A stretch of 64,000 nucleotides of DNA from Pantoea coffeiphila (GTDB lineage: Bacteria; Pseudomonadota; Gammaproteobacteria; Enterobacterales; Enterobacteriaceae). The stretch covers positions 372,001 through 436,000 of the forward strand of contig NZ_JAFBFW010000005.1 in the NCBI RefSeq assembly GCF_016909495.1, given 5' to 3'. Below, in pieces: positions 33,043 through 44,548 of the stretch. The number at the start of each line of letters is the position of its first letter. Positions within the stretch are counted from its first letter, which is position 1. Below the pieces are notes generated by a model. That model had not been told where the DNA came from and ran no database searches. It saw only the letters and a list, made by a program, of their open reading frames with translations. Both the position numbers and the translations under genes were made by a program.

Positions 33043-34359
33043 ATGGCTGACTATCAGGGTAAAAAAGTCGTCATCATCGGGTTGGGCCTGACCGGCCTTT
33101 CCTGTGTTGATTTCTTTTTAGCGCGTGGCGTAACGCCGCGCGTGATGGATACCCGTGTCGTTCCGCCTGGGCTGGAAAAACTCCCGGCGGCGGTTGAACG
33201 CTGGCTGGGGTCTCTGAACGACAGCTGGCTTCTGGACGCTGACCTGATAGTCGCCAGCCCGGGAATGGCGCTGGCGCATCCTTCACTGATGGATGCGGCG
33301 GAAGCGGGCGTTGAAATTGTCGGTGATATCGAACTGTTCTGCCGCGAGGCTCAGGCACCGATTGTCGCCATTACCGGTTCGAACGGTAAAAGCACCGTCA
33401 CCACGCTGGTCGGCGAAATGGCGCAGGCCGCAGGCTGGCAGGTAGGGGTCGGCGGCAATATCGGCCTGCCAGCGCTGATGCTGCTGGATAAACCGGCGCA
33501 GCTGTACGTACTGGAGCTTTCCAGCTTCCAGCTGGAAACCACAAGCAGTCTGCGTGCGGCGGCGGCAACGATCCTCAACGTGACTGAAGATCATATGGAC
33601 CGCTACCCGCTGGGCATGCAGCAGTATCGTGCGGCTAAGTTACGAATTTATGAAAACGCTGCGGTGTGCGTGGTCAACGCGGATGACGCTATGACCATGC
33701 CGGTACGCGGTGCAGACCAGCGCTGCGTCAGCTTCGGCGTGGACGTTGGCGACTACCATCTCAATCGCCAGCAGGGCAGTACCTGGCTGCGGGTGAAAGG
33801 TGAGAAGGTGCTGAATACTGCGGAAATGAACCTGACGGGCCAGCATAACTACACCAATGCGCTGGCCGCGCTGGCGCTGGCGGATGCCGTTGGCCTGCCG
33901 CGTGCGACCAGTCTGAAGGCGCTGACGACCTTTGCTGGGCTGGCGCATCGCTTCCAGCTGGTGCGTGAAAATAACGGTGTGCGCTGGATTAACGACTCTA
34001 AAGCCACCAACGTCGGGAGCACCGAGGCTGCGCTGAATGGTCTACAGGTTGCCGGTACGCTCTGGCTGCTGCTGGGCGGCGACGGCAAGTCCGCCGATTT
34101 CAGTTCGCTGACCCGGTTCCTGCAGGGCGATAACATTCGCGTTTACTGCTTTGGCCGTGATGGTGCTGAGCTGGCGGCGCTGCGGCCGGAAATTTCCGTA
34201 CAAACAGACACGATGGCTGAAGCGATGGCGCAGATTGCCGGTCAGGTTAAATCGGGCGATATGGTGCTGCTGTCACCCGCCTGCGCCAGCCTGGATCAGT
34301 TTAAAAACTTTGAGCAGCGCGGCGACCTGTTTGCCCAGCTGGCACAGGAGATGGGCTGA
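33043..34359 (+). CDS. murD: UDP-MurNAc-L-Ala:D-Glu ligase MurD
   Basis: Adds D-glutamate to UDP-MurNAc-L-Ala. 438 residues, as in E. coli. The N-terminal Rossmann-like UDP-binding domain ([12 protein letters not shown]) is followed by ATP loop GSNGKSTVT, the LELSSFQLE motif, and C-terminal [15 protein letters not shown]. The stop overlaps the ftsW start by one base (TGATG). Confidence 0.97.
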   Translation: MADYQGKKVVIIGLGLTGLSCVDFFLARGVTPRVMDTRVVPPGLEKLPAAVERWLGSLNDSWLLDADLIVASPGMALAHPSLMDAAEAGVEIVGDIELFCREAQAPIVAITGSNGKSTVTTLVGEMAQAAGWQVGVGGNIGLPALMLLDKPAQLYVLELSSFQLETTSSLRAAAATILNVTEDHMDRYPLGMQQYRAAKLRIYENAAVCVVNADDAMTMPVRGADQRCVSFGVDVGDYHLNRQQGSTWLRVKGEKVLNTAEMNLTGQHNYTNALAALALADAVGLPRATSLKALTTFAGLAHRFQLVRENNGVRWINDSKATNVGSTEAALNGLQVAGTLWLLLGGDGKSADFSSLTRFLQGDNIRVYCFGRDGAELAALRPEISVQTDTMAEAMAQIAGQVKSGDMVLLSPACASLDQFKNFEQRGDLFAQLAQEMG

Positions 34360-35567
34360 TGCGATTACCCGGTCTGAGCCTTGCTGGTGGCATTTCCGAT
34401 CGCCTGAAGGGCTGGGTGATGGGATCGCGCGAGAGCGATACCAACTCAATGGTGCTGTACGACCGCATGCTGCTGTGGCTGACCTTTGGCCTGGCGATTA
34501 TCGGTTTTGTGATGGTGACGTCGGCATCGATGCCGGTGGGGCAGCGCCTCTCCGACGACCCGTTTTATTTCGCCAAGCGTGATGCGTTCTATATCGCACT
34601 GGCGTTCGGCATGTCGCTGGTTACGCTGCGGGTGCCGATGGCTGTCTGGCAGCGCTACAGCAACATCATGCTGATGGTGACGATTTTTATGTTGTTGGTG
34701 GTACTGGTGGTGGGAAGCTCGGTGAACGGTGCATCGCGCTGGATTGCCCTCGGGCCGCTGCGTATTCAGCCCGCGGAACTGTCAAAGCTGGCGCTGTTTT
34801 GCTATCTGGCCAGCTATCTGGTGCGCAAGGTTGAAGAAGTCCGCCATAACTTCTGGGGCTTCTGTAAGCCGATGGGTGTGATGGTGGTGCTGGCCGTACT
34901 GCTGCTGGCTCAGCCTGACCTTGGAACCGTGGTGGTACTGTTTGTGACCACGCTGGCGATGCTGTTTCTTGCCGGAGCGAAATTATGGCAATTCCTGGCG
35001 ATCATCGGCTCCGGGATTTTTGCCGTTTGCCTGCTGATTGTGGCGGAACCGTACCGTATGCGACGCGTCACATCGTTCTGGAACCCGTGGGAAGATCCGT
35101 TCGGCAGCGGCTACCAGTTAACCCAGTCGCTGATGGCATTTGGTCGCGGTGAATTCTGGGGCCAGGGCCTTGGGAACTCGGTGCAAAAACTGGAATATTT
35201 ACCCGAGGCACATACCGATTTTATCTTCTCGATTATTGGGGAAGAACTGGGTTATATCGGTGTGGTTTTCGCGTTGTTAATGGTATTCTTCGTCGCTTTT
35301 CGCGCGATGTCCATCGGGCGCAAGGCGTTAGAGATCGATCAGCGATTTTCGGGCTTTCTGGCGTGCTCAATCGGCGTCTGGTTCAGCTTCCAGGCTCTGG
35401 TTAACGTTGGCGCTGCGGCGGGCATGTTACCGACCAAAGGCCTGACGCTGCCGCTGATCAGTTACGGTGGATCGAGTCTGATTATTATGTCGACTGCCAT
35501 CGTGCTGTTGTTACGTATTGATTATGAAACGCGTCTGGCAAAAGCCCAGGCGTTTACGCGAGGTTAG
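34359..35567 (+). CDS. ftsW: Septal peptidoglycan polymerase FtsW
   Basis: SEDS-family glycosyltransferase that works with FtsI at the septum. 402 residues (E. coli 414; the N-terminal tail is shorter). About ten transmembrane helices; SEDS motifs seen are [31 protein letters not shown] and [17 protein letters not shown] (contains the essential Asp of the family), then [13 protein letters not shown]. Located between murD and murG. Confidence 0.96.
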   Translation: MRLPGLSLAGGISDRLKGWVMGSRESDTNSMVLYDRMLLWLTFGLAIIGFVMVTSASMPVGQRLSDDPFYFAKRDAFYIALAFGMSLVTLRVPMAVWQRYSNIMLMVTIFMLLVVLVVGSSVNGASRWIALGPLRIQPAELSKLALFCYLASYLVRKVEEVRHNFWGFCKPMGVMVVLAVLLLAQPDLGTVVVLFVTTLAMLFLAGAKLWQFLAIIGSGIFAVCLLIVAEPYRMRRVTSFWNPWEDPFGSGYQLTQSLMAFGRGEFWGQGLGNSVQKLEYLPEAHTDFIFSIIGEELGYIGVVFALLMVFFVAFRAMSIGRKALEIDQRFSGFLACSIGVWFSFQALVNVGAAAGMLPTKGLTLPLISYGGSSLIIMSTAIVLLLRIDYETRLAKAQAFTRG

Positions 35568-35570
35568 TCG

Positions 35571-36629
35571 ATGAGTGGAAAGCGACTGATGGTGATGGCC
35601 GGTGGAACCGGGGGGCACGTTTTCCCCGGGCTGGCAGTTGCGCACCATCTGATAGCACAGGGCTGGCAGGTGCGCTGGCTGGGAACCGCAGACCGAATGG
35701 AAGCGGACCTGGTGCCAAAACACGGAATCGACATCGAGTTTATTCGTATTAGCGGACTGCGCGGTAAAGGTATCAAGGCGCAGCTGGCTGCACCGCTGCG
35801 GATCTTTAACGCCTGGCGCCAGGCGCGGGCGATTATGAAACGCTGGCAGCCGGATGTGGTGCTGGGAATGGGCGGTTATGTTTCCGGTCCCGGCGGTCTG
35901 GCGGCATGGAGCTGCGGAATTCCGGTCGTGCTGCATGAGCAAAACGGTATTGCCGGGCTGACCAATAAGTGGCTGGCAAAAATTGCCAAAAAAGTGATGC
36001 AGGCGTTCCCGGGTGCATTTCCGAATGCGGAAGTCGTCGGTAACCCGGTGCGAACCGACGTGCTGGCGCTGCCGTTACCGGCAGAACGTCTGACCGGTCG
36101 TGATGGCCCGGTGCGAGTACTGGTGATCGGCGGTAGTCAGGGTGCGCGTGTGCTAAACCAGACTCTGCCACAGGTGGCTGCGATTCTGGGCGACAGCATT
36201 ACGTTGTGGCATCAGGTCGGGAAGGGCGCGCTGGACAGCGTTAACCAGGCGTATGCGCAGGTGGGGCAGACCCAGCATAAAGTCACCGAATTTATTGATG
36301 ATATGGCGGCAGCCTATGCCTGGGCGGACGTTGTGGTATGTCGCTCCGGCGCATTAACCGTCAGCGAAGTCGCGGCGGCAGGGTTACCGGCGATTTTTGT
36401 CCCGTTCCAACATAAAGATCGCCAGCAGTACTGGAACGCGCTACCGCTTGAGCAGGCCGGTGCCGCAAAAATTTATGAGCAGCCGCAGTTTACCGCTGAA
36501 ACGGTTGCCTCAACGCTGGCAGGCTGGGATCGCGCAACGCTGCTGCAGATGGCCGAAAAGGCCCGCGCCGTTGCCATCCCGGATGCTACAGAGCGCGTCG
36601 CTGCTGAAGTCAGCAAAGCGGCGCTGTAA
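35571..36629 (+). CDS. murG: UDP-GlcNAc:lipid I GlcNAc transferase MurG
   Basis: Converts lipid I to lipid II at the inner face of the membrane. 352 residues (E. coli 355). GT-B fold: glycine-rich loop [11 protein letters not shown] (about 10-20), [11 protein letters not shown] and HEQNGIAG in the acceptor half, [10 protein letters not shown] and [12 protein letters not shown] in the UDP-GlcNAc-binding half. It is followed by a 60-bp gap before murC, larger than most gaps in the cluster. Confidence 0.96.
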   Translation: MSGKRLMVMAGGTGGHVFPGLAVAHHLIAQGWQVRWLGTADRMEADLVPKHGIDIEFIRISGLRGKGIKAQLAAPLRIFNAWRQARAIMKRWQPDVVLGMGGYVSGPGGLAAWSCGIPVVLHEQNGIAGLTNKWLAKIAKKVMQAFPGAFPNAEVVGNPVRTDVLALPLPAERLTGRDGPVRVLVIGGSQGARVLNQTLPQVAAILGDSITLWHQVGKGALDSVNQAYAQVGQTQHKVTEFIDDMAAAYAWADVVVCRSGALTVSEVAAAGLPAIFVPFQHKDRQQYWNALPLEQAGAAKIYEQPQFTAETVASTLAGWDRATLLQMAEKARAVAIPDATERVAAEVSKAAL

Positions 36630-36689
36630 ACACTATTTGCAGAGTCGGGATTACCCGATTCAAAGAAACACAGGTGTGGCAAAGAAGAG

Positions 36690-38168
36690 ATGAATACACA
36701 ACAACTGGCAAAACTGCGTTCTATCGTGCCCGAGATGCGTCGCGTCCGGCACATCCATTTTGTTGGCATCGGTGGTGCCGGCATGGGCGGTATTGCCGAA
36801 GTGTTGGCGAATGAAGGTTATGAAATCAGCGGCTCCGACCTGGCACCGAATGCGGTGACCCAGCATCTGAGCGCGCTGGGCGCAACGATCTATTTCAACC
36901 ACCGCCCGGAAAACGTTAGCGATGCCAGCGTGGTGGTGGTGTCGACCGCGGTGGCACAGGATAACCCGGAAGTGGTGGCTGCCCGTGAAGCACGTATCCC
37001 GGTGATCCGCCGCGCAGAGATGCTGGCTGAACTGATGCGTTTCCGTCACGGCATTGCGATCGCCGGAACTCACGGGAAAACCACCACCACGGCGATGGTT
37101 TCCAGCATTTATGCCGAAGGCGGACTGGACCCGACATTCGTAAACGGTGGGCTGGTTAAAGCCGCAGGCACCCATGCTCGCCTGGGCAGCAGCCGCTACC
37201 TGATTGCTGAAGCGGATGAGAGTGATGCGTCATTCCTCCATCTGCAGCCGATGGTGGCGATTGTTACCAACATCGAAGCCGACCATATGGACACGTACCA
37301 GGGCGACTTTGAGAACTTAAAGCAGACGTTTATTAACTTCCTGCACAACCTGCCGTTTTACGGCCGTGCGGTGCTGTGTATTGATGATGCCGTAATCCGC
37401 GATCTACTGCCGCGCGTCGGCCGCCAGATCACCACCTACGGCTTCAGCGATGATGCCGATGTGCGGGTTGAGAATTACGAACAGCGCGGCGCGCAGGGGC
37501 TGTTTACTCTGGTTCGCCACGATAAACCGTTAATGCATGTGACGCTGAACGCGCCGGGCCGCCATAACGCGCTGAACGCCGCTGCTGCCGTGGCGGTTGC
37601 CACAGAAGAAGGCATTGAGGATGAAGATATCCTCAGCGCACTGGAAAGCTTCCAGGGCACCGGACGTCGCTTTGACTTCCTCGGCGAATACCCGCTGGCA
37701 GAAGCCAACGGTCATCCGTCGGGCACCGCGATGCTGGTTGATGACTATGGACATCATCCGACCGAAGTTGACGTTACGATTAAAGCCGCACGCGCGGGCT
37801 GGCCGGACAAAAACCTGGTGATGATTTTCCAGCCGCATCGCTACACGCGTACTCGCGATCTGTATGACGATTTCGCTAACGTGCTGTCGCAGGTCGATGT
37901 ATTGCTGATGCTGGACGTCTATTCTGCCGGTGAAACCGCCATTCCCGGGGCCGATAGCCGGTCACTGTGCCGCACGATTCGCGGCCGCGGCAAAGTAGAC
38001 CCGATTCTGGTTTCCGATCATGACGCCGTACTGGAAACCCTGCTGCCGAAGCTTTCCGGCAATGATTTGATCCTGGTACAAGGTGCAGGAAACGTTGGGC
38101 GTATTGCCCGCAAACTGGCAGAGCTGAAGTTACAACCGCAGACGAAAGAAGAGGAATATCATGGCTGA
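36690..38168 (+). CDS. murC: UDP-MurNAc:L-Ala ligase MurC
   Basis: First Mur ligase, joining L-alanine to UDP-MurNAc. 492 residues (E. coli 491). N-terminal [16 protein letters not shown] (UDP-binding glycine loop, about 22-37), ATP loop [21 protein letters not shown], and C-terminal [13 protein letters not shown]-like AAGAAGAG stands upstream. The end overlaps ddlB by 8 bases. Confidence 0.97.
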   Translation: MNTQQLAKLRSIVPEMRRVRHIHFVGIGGAGMGGIAEVLANEGYEISGSDLAPNAVTQHLSALGATIYFNHRPENVSDASVVVVSTAVAQDNPEVVAAREARIPVIRRAEMLAELMRFRHGIAIAGTHGKTTTTAMVSSIYAEGGLDPTFVNGGLVKAAGTHARLGSSRYLIAEADESDASFLHLQPMVAIVTNIEADHMDTYQGDFENLKQTFINFLHNLPFYGRAVLCIDDAVIRDLLPRVGRQITTYGFSDDADVRVENYEQRGAQGLFTLVRHDKPLMHVTLNAPGRHNALNAAAAVAVATEEGIEDEDILSALESFQGTGRRFDFLGEYPLAEANGHPSGTAMLVDDYGHHPTEVDVTIKAARAGWPDKNLVMIFQPHRYTRTRDLYDDFANVLSQVDVLLMLDVYSAGETAIPGADSRSLCRTIRGRGKVDPILVSDHDAVLETLLPKLSGNDLILVQGAGNVGRIARKLAELKLQPQTKEEEYHG

Positions 38169-39081
38169 TAAAGTAGCGGTATTGCTGGGTGGAACGTCCG
38201 CAGAGCGTGACGTATCCCTGTTATCGGGTGCGGCCGTACTGGCCGGACTGAAAGAAGCGGGCGTGGATGCACATCCGGTAGATATTCGTGATGTTCCTGT
38301 ACTGAGCCTGAAAGAACAGGGCTTCACCAAAGCCTTTATTGCTCTGCACGGTCGCGGTGGCGAAGACGGCACGCTGCAAGGCGTTCTGGAGTTCCTGGAT
38401 ATTCCTTACACCGGCAGTGGCGTGATGGCATCAGCGATTACCATGGACAAGCTGCGCAGTAAGTTCCTCTGGCAGGGCTGTGGGCTGCCGGTTTCGCCGT
38501 ATGTGGCGTTAACCCGCAAGCAGATGGATGCCGGTATCGACGGTGACGTCGCTGACAGCATCGCTGCCCTCGGTATGCCGCTGTTTGTGAAGCCAAGCCG
38601 TGAAGGTTCCAGCGTGGGGATTTCCCGCGTGAACCATGCTTCTCAGCTGCATGCAGCGCTGGTGGAAGCCTTCCGCCACGATGACGAAGTGCTGGTTGAA
38701 GCCTTCCTCAGCGGTCCGGAATACACCGTTGCGGTGATCGGCGACCAGATTATGCCGTCTATCCGCATTCAGGCAGCCAGCGAATTTTATGACTATCAGG
38801 CGAAGTACATTTCTGATGATACGCAATATTTCTGCCCGTCAGGATTAAACGATGAGCAGGAAGCAGAACTGAGCCAGCTGGTGATCGCCGCATGGCGCGC
38901 ACTGGGATGCAGCGGCTGGGGTCGTGTTGACGTGATGATGGGCGGTGACGGTCGTTTCTACCTGCTTGAGGTGAACACCTCGCCAGGGATGACCAGCCAC
39001 AGCCTGGTACCGATGGCGGCTAAGCAGGCTGGCCTGAGTTTCTCACAGCTGGTAGTACGTATTCTGGAACTGGCCGACTGA
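38161..39081 (+). CDS. ddlB: D-alanine:D-alanine ligase DdlB
   Basis: Makes D-Ala-D-Ala for MurF. 306 residues, as in E. coli. ATP-grasp signatures: [14 protein letters not shown] (about 6-19), [31 protein letters not shown], and the metal-binding [10 protein letters not shown] near the C-terminus. Overlaps murC; ftsQ starts after one base. Confidence 0.96.
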   Translation: MADKVAVLLGGTSAERDVSLLSGAAVLAGLKEAGVDAHPVDIRDVPVLSLKEQGFTKAFIALHGRGGEDGTLQGVLEFLDIPYTGSGVMASAITMDKLRSKFLWQGCGLPVSPYVALTRKQMDAGIDGDVADSIAALGMPLFVKPSREGSSVGISRVNHASQLHAALVEAFRHDDEVLVEAFLSGPEYTVAVIGDQIMPSIRIQAASEFYDYQAKYISDDTQYFCPSGLNDEQEAELSQLVIAAWRALGCSGWGRVDVMMGGDGRFYLLEVNTSPGMTSHSLVPMAAKQAGLSFSQLVVRILELAD

Positions 39082-39082
39082 T

Positions 39083-39922
39083 ATGTCTCAGGCGGCGTTA
39101 AATGTTCGAAACCGCGAAGCGCAGGAGAAAGCGCGAACCGGGCGTAGCAATGGCTCACGCCTGGCCGGGATACTGTTTTTGCTGATGGTTATCGGCACCA
39201 TGCTGGCCGGCGGTTTTGTTGTATTGAAGTGGATGAACGATGCATCAAGACTGCCGTTATCGAAGCTGGTAGTAACGGGGCAAACCCACTACACCAGGAA
39301 TGATGATATCCGTCAGGCGATTTTATCGCTTGGCGAACCCGGCACCTTTATGTCGCAGGATGTGGACATCATCCAGCAGCAGATCGAACGTCTGCCGTGG
39401 ATACAACAGGTGAGCGTGCGCAAGCAGTGGCCGGACGAATTAAAGATTCATCTGGTTGAGTATGTGCCGGTTGCGCGCTGGAATGATGTGCACATGGTTG
39501 ATGCCGACGGGAAATCGTTCAGCGTTCCGGCCAGCCATCAGGATAAAGAAGCGTTACCGCTGCTGTATGGCCCGGAAGGGAGCGAAACGGAAGTGTTGAC
39601 CGGCTACCACCAGATGCGGGATGTACTGGCGGCGAGCAAGTTTAAGTTAAAGGCTGCGTCAATGACTGCGCGTCGGTCATGGCAGCTGGTGTTAGATGAT
39701 GATACCCGCCTGGAGCTGGGGCGTAGTGAAGATATGAAGCGGTTAAAACGCTTTATCGATCTCTACCCGACTCTGCAACAGCAGGGCCAGGCGGAAAACA
39801 AGCGTATCAGCTACGTGGACCTGCGTTATGACTCTGGCGCGGCAGTAGGATGGACACCCGAACTCATTACTAGCGCTGAAAGTCATCAGCAACAGAATCA
39901 GGTACAGGCTAAACAACAATGA
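39083..39922 (+). CDS. ftsQ: Cell division protein FtsQ
   Basis: Bitopic divisome protein of the FtsQLB complex. 279 residues (E. coli 276). A basic cytoplasmic N-terminus precedes one transmembrane helix (about 28-50), a POTRA domain beginning [18 protein letters not shown], then the beta domain ([20 protein letters not shown]). Glutamine-rich C-terminal tail. Overlaps ftsA in an ATGA. Confidence 0.95.
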   Translation: MSQAALNVRNREAQEKARTGRSNGSRLAGILFLLMVIGTMLAGGFVVLKWMNDASRLPLSKLVVTGQTHYTRNDDIRQAILSLGEPGTFMSQDVDIIQQQIERLPWIQQVSVRKQWPDELKIHLVEYVPVARWNDVHMVDADGKSFSVPASHQDKEALPLLYGPEGSETEVLTGYHQMRDVLAASKFKLKAASMTARRSWQLVLDDDTRLELGRSEDMKRLKRFIDLYPTLQQQGQAENKRISYVDLRYDSGAAVGWTPELITSAESHQQQNQVQAKQQ

Positions 39923-41175
39923 TCAAGTCGACGGACAGAAAACTGGTAGTTGGACTCGAGATAGGCACCGCGAAGGTTGCCGCCCTGGTAGGAGAAGTCC
40001 TGCCCGATGGCATGGTCAATATTATCGGGGTGGGCAGTTGCCCGTCTCGCGGCATGGATAAAGGCGGCGTTAACGACCTGGAATCGGTAGTGAAGTGCGT
40101 TCAGCGCGCTATCGACCAGGCTGAGCTAATGGCAGATTGTCAGATTTCTTCGGTTTATCTGGCGCTGTCGGGCAAACATATCAGCTGCCAGAACGAAATA
40201 GGGATGGTTCCTATTTCAGAAGAGGAAGTAACCCAGGAAGATGTGGAAAACGTGGTTCACACCGCGAAATCCGTCCGTGTTCGTGATGAACACCGCATCC
40301 TCCATGTTATTCCGCAAGAATACGCGATCGACTATCAGGAAGGGATCAAGAACCCGGTTGGATTATCCGGCGTGCGCATGCAGGCAAAAGTGCATCTGAT
40401 CACCTGCCACAACGATATGGCGAAGAACATCGTCAAAGCGGTAGAACGCTGCGGCCTGAAAGTGGATCAGCTGATTTTTGCCGGGCTGGCCTCAAGTTTT
40501 GCTGTGTTGACCGAAGATGAGCGTGAACTGGGCGTCTGCGTGGTGGATGTCGGTGGTGGCACGATGGACATTGCGGTTTATACCGGCGGCGCGCTGCGTC
40601 ACACCAAAGTTATTCCTTATGCGGGTAACGTGGTAACCAGCGATATCGCTTATGCTTTTGGTACACCACCAACGGATGCCGAGGCGATTAAAGTCCGTCA
40701 CGGTTGTGCGCTTGGTTCTATCGTTGGCAAAGATGAAAACGTTGAAGTGCCGAGCGTGGGTGGCCGACCACCGCGCAGCCTGCAGCGTCAGACGCTGGCT
40801 GAGGTTATCGAGCCGCGTTACACCGAGCTGCTGAATCTGGTCAACGACGAAATCCTGCAATTGCAGGAACAGCTTCGCCAGCAGGGCGTTAAACATCACC
40901 TCGCGGCCGGTATCGTTCTGACCGGCGGCGCGGCGCAGATTGAAGGATTGGCGGCTTGCGCCCAGCGTGTTTTCCACACGCAGGTGCGTATCGGACAGCC
41001 GCTAAACATCACAGGATTAACGGATTACGCGCAGGAGCCTTACTACTCAACGGCGGTTGGCTTACTGCACTACGGAAAAGAATCTCACCTCAGCGGTGAA
41101 GCAGAAGTAGAAAAAAGAGCCTCAGTGGGTAACTGGTTCAAGAGAATCAACAGCTGGCTGAGAAAAGAGTTTTAA
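39919..41175 (+). CDS. ftsA: Cell division protein FtsA
   Basis: Actin-like ATPase that tethers FtsZ to the membrane. 418 residues (E. coli 420). Phosphate-binding motifs [16 protein letters not shown] (about 12-27) and [14 protein letters not shown], adenosine motif [12 protein letters not shown]. The C-terminal amphipathic membrane-targeting helix ([15 protein letters not shown]) is intact. ftsZ starts 78 bp downstream. Confidence 0.97.
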   Translation: MIKSTDRKLVVGLEIGTAKVAALVGEVLPDGMVNIIGVGSCPSRGMDKGGVNDLESVVKCVQRAIDQAELMADCQISSVYLALSGKHISCQNEIGMVPISEEEVTQEDVENVVHTAKSVRVRDEHRILHVIPQEYAIDYQEGIKNPVGLSGVRMQAKVHLITCHNDMAKNIVKAVERCGLKVDQLIFAGLASSFAVLTEDERELGVCVVDVGGGTMDIAVYTGGALRHTKVIPYAGNVVTSDIAYAFGTPPTDAEAIKVRHGCALGSIVGKDENVEVPSVGGRPPRSLQRQTLAEVIEPRYTELLNLVNDEILQLQEQLRQQGVKHHLAAGIVLTGGAAQIEGLAACAQRVFHTQVRIGQPLNITGLTDYAQEPYYSTAVGLLHYGKESHLSGEAEVEKRASVGNWFKRINSWLRKEF

Positions 41176-41253
41176 TTTTTACCATAGAGATCATGCTAGT
41201 CTTATTAGTATTAGTGATCTCCAGGCGAACAGGCACATAAACGGAGAGAAATT

Positions 41254-42408
41254 ATGTTTGAACCTATGGAATTAACCAATGACGCGGTGATTAAAGTCAT
41301 CGGCGTCGGCGGCGGCGGCGGTAATGCCGTAGAGCATATGGTGCGTGAACGTATCGAAGGCGTTGAGTTCTTCGCGGTAAATACAGATGCTCAGGCCCTG
41401 CGTAAAACCGCAGTCGGCCAGACAATCCAGATTGGTAACGGAATCACCAAAGGTCTGGGCGCGGGTGCAAACCCGGAAGTCGGCCGTAACTCTGCCGAAG
41501 AAGATCGTGAAGCACTGCGTCAGGCACTGGATGGTGCGGACATGGTGTTTATCGCTGCTGGTATGGGCGGCGGTACTGGAACAGGTGCTGCGCCTGTTGT
41601 TGCCGAAGTGGCGAAAGAGCTGGGCATCCTGACCGTTGCCGTGGTGACCAAGCCGTTTAATTTCGAAGGCAAAAAACGCATGGCGTTTGCCGAGCAGGGC
41701 ATCGCTGAACTGTCTAAGCATGTCGATTCACTGATCACTATCCCGAACGACAAGCTGCTGAAAGTTCTGGGCCGCGGAATTTCTCTGCTTGATGCATTTG
41801 GTGCGGCGAACGACGTACTGAAAGGTGCCGTGCAGGGTATTGCCGAACTGATCACCCGTCCGGGTCTGATGAACGTTGACTTTGCTGACGTGCGTACCGT
41901 GATGTCCGAAATGGGCTACGCGATGATGGGCTCCGGCGTGGCATGCGGTGAAGACCGTGCGGAAGAAGCAGCAGAAATGGCGATCTCCAGCCCGCTGCTG
42001 GAAGATATTGACCTTTCTGGTGCACGCGGCGTGCTGGTTAACATTACCGCCGGCTTCGATCTGCGTCTCGACGAATTCGAAACCGTGGGTAACACCATCC
42101 GTGCCTTCGCCTCCGACAATGCTACCGTGGTTATCGGTACATCACTCGATCCGGAAATGAACGACGAACTGCGCGTCACCGTGGTGGCAACCGGTATCGG
42201 TATGGACAAGCGTCCAGAAATCACACTGGTGACTAACAAGCAGTCTTCTCAGCCTGTGATGGACCATCGTTACCAGCAGCACGGTATGTCGCCGCTGCCG
42301 CAGGAACAGAAGCCTGCTGCAAAAGTGGTTAACGATCAAAGTCCTCAGACTAACAAAGAGCCAGATTATCTGGATATTCCGGCCTTCCTGCGTAAGCAGG
42401 CGGATTAA
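41254..42408 (+). CDS. ftsZ: Cell division GTPase FtsZ
   Basis: Tubulin homologue that forms the Z ring. 384 residues (E. coli 383). Tubulin signature [12 protein letters not shown] (about 105-116); T7-loop region [13 protein letters not shown] supplies the catalytic Asp. A variable linker leads to the C-terminal peptide [14 protein letters not shown], which binds FtsA, ZipA and MinC. SD GGAGAG is about 7 bases upstream. Confidence 0.98.
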   Translation: MFEPMELTNDAVIKVIGVGGGGGNAVEHMVRERIEGVEFFAVNTDAQALRKTAVGQTIQIGNGITKGLGAGANPEVGRNSAEEDREALRQALDGADMVFIAAGMGGGTGTGAAPVVAEVAKELGILTVAVVTKPFNFEGKKRMAFAEQGIAELSKHVDSLITIPNDKLLKVLGRGISLLDAFGAANDVLKGAVQGIAELITRPGLMNVDFADVRTVMSEMGYAMMGSGVACGEDRAEEAAEMAISSPLLEDIDLSGARGVLVNITAGFDLRLDEFETVGNTIRAFASDNATVVIGTSLDPEMNDELRVTVVATGIGMDKRPEITLVTNKQSSQPVMDHRYQQHGMSPLPQEQKPAAKVVNDQSPQTNKEPDYLDIPAFLRKQAD

Positions 42409-42459
42409 GAATTTACCTAAAAAGTGGGAAAATTCACTCTTTGTGTTAAACTATTCGCC

Positions 42460-43427
<968 letters not shown>

Positions 43428-43439
43428 GCCATAACCACT

Positions 43440-43949
43440 CTAACGACTGGTTGAGCTGGTACTCTCTCCGGCCAGCGAGGCCAGTCGTTCTAATATCTTC
43501 TTAAGTTTTTCCGGGCTTTGGCTCGCAACGCTGCGTAAAATCTCCGCACTATGTTCACTCAACTGCCTGATTGGCGGTTTTTCTGCTTTTTGCGCCTGAA
43601 TGCTGCTTTCTTGAACGGATTCATGTCCTTTTGCCGCGAGGGAAGGATTAATCCTGATGTCGATCGACGTCAATGATGGTAATATTTGGGCACGTAATGC
43701 TGACAGCAGGCTGGATTGTTCATAGCGTAAACGCATCAACCAGCTGGCGTTAGCCGTTTCGATCACCAGAATTCCCTGGCGAAAATTAGCCACACGGCAC
43801 CAGGGATGCAGCTGAGCGGGAATAACTCCCTGCACTGCGCGATTCAGCTTGTTCAAGGCAATCGCGCGCTGCTGAATATTTTGCAGCATGCTTTTATCCT
43901 GGGCCTGGTCGAAATAACTTTCAATTGATTGTGGGCGACTATCACGCAT
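43440..43949 (-). CDS. dciA: DciA-like protein (DUF721), putative replicative helicase operator
   Basis: 169 residues. The N-terminal half (about 25-105) shows the DUF721 pattern: LNRAVQGVIPAQLHPWCRV, then FRQGILVIETANASWLMRLRYEQ and a helix ending ILPSLTSIDIRINP. The C-terminal part is charged and low in complexity. DciA proteins load or operate the DnaB helicase in most bacteria; E. coli lacks one and uses DnaC. In vibrios the gene sits beside lpxC, so the location here looks ancestral. The gene is on the opposite strand to its neighbours, convergent with lpxC and divergent from secM (21 bp). SD CGGAG precedes the ATG. The family assignment is good; whether it still acts on helicase in this organism is unknown. 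Confidence 0.8.
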   Translation of the reverse strand: MRDSRPQSIESYFDQAQDKSMLQNIQQRAIALNKLNRAVQGVIPAQLHPWCRVANFRQGILVIETANASWLMRLRYEQSSLLSALRAQILPSLTSIDIRINPSLAAKGHESVQESSIQAQKAEKPPIRQLSEHSAEILRSVASQSPEKLKKILERLASLAGESTSSTSR

Positions 43950-43970
43950 AGCTAGCTCCGGCGGAACACA

Positions 43971-44474
43971 GTGATCGGTATTCTAAATCGTTGGCGACAA
44001 TTTGGCAGACGGTATTTCTGGCCGCATCTCCTGTTGGGGATGGTCGCGGCGAGTCTCGGCCTGCCTCAGGCGTCAGCGCATGACCGCACTACCTTAGCAG
44101 AAACCTCTTCCAGAAGCCTGAATATCGGCAGCGCTGCGCGTTTTGACAGCCTGGCACTGCTACAGGAAAGCGTTCGCCGCCCTTCATTTAGCGTAGACTA
44201 CTGGCATCAACATGCGATTCGTACGGTCATCCGCCATCTGTCGTTTGCCCTGACGCCTTCTGTCGTTCCGGCTGCTGAGGAAGTTCAGCCGCTGCAGGCG
44301 CAGAAGCTGGCTCTGCTGGACACCCTTAACGCGCTACTGACACATGAGGCCCGGCCTCCGGTCATTATTCGGCGTACCGCTCCGCGTGAAGTGGCTGTTC
44401 TTCCGTCTCATCATATCGGCCTGTGGCTGGCCCAGGTTCGCGGTATTCGTGCCGGGCCCTCTCTTCTCAGCTAA
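43971..44474 (+). CDS. secM: Secretion monitor SecM
   Basis: Exported regulatory peptide whose nascent chain stalls the ribosome when export is slow, exposing the secA start. GTG start, 167 residues (E. coli 170). The N-terminus ([20 protein letters not shown]) forms the signal sequence, cleaved near [22 protein letters not shown] is conserved. The arrest segment ends [12 protein letters not shown] (Trp152, Pro163), keeping Trp, Gln and GIRAGP, but E. coli Phe150 and Ile156 are replaced by His and Leu. Between secM and secA, CCGCGG (44511-44516) can pair with CCGTGG (44524-44529) near the secA ribosome site. Annotation is firm; arrest strength is unknown. Confidence 0.93.
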   Translation: MIGILNRWRQFGRRYFWPHLLLGMVAASLGLPQASAHDRTTLAETSSRSLNIGSAARFDSLALLQESVRRPSFSVDYWHQHAIRTVIRHLSFALTPSVVPAAEEVQPLQAQKLALLDTLNALLTHEARPPVIIRRTAPREVAVLPSHHIGLWLAQVRGIRAGPSLLS

Positions 44475-44548
44475 ATTCATATAAAAATCGTTAATAATCA
44501 AACAGTATGACCGCGGAAAAAAGCCGTGGCTGAGAGAAATTACTTATT

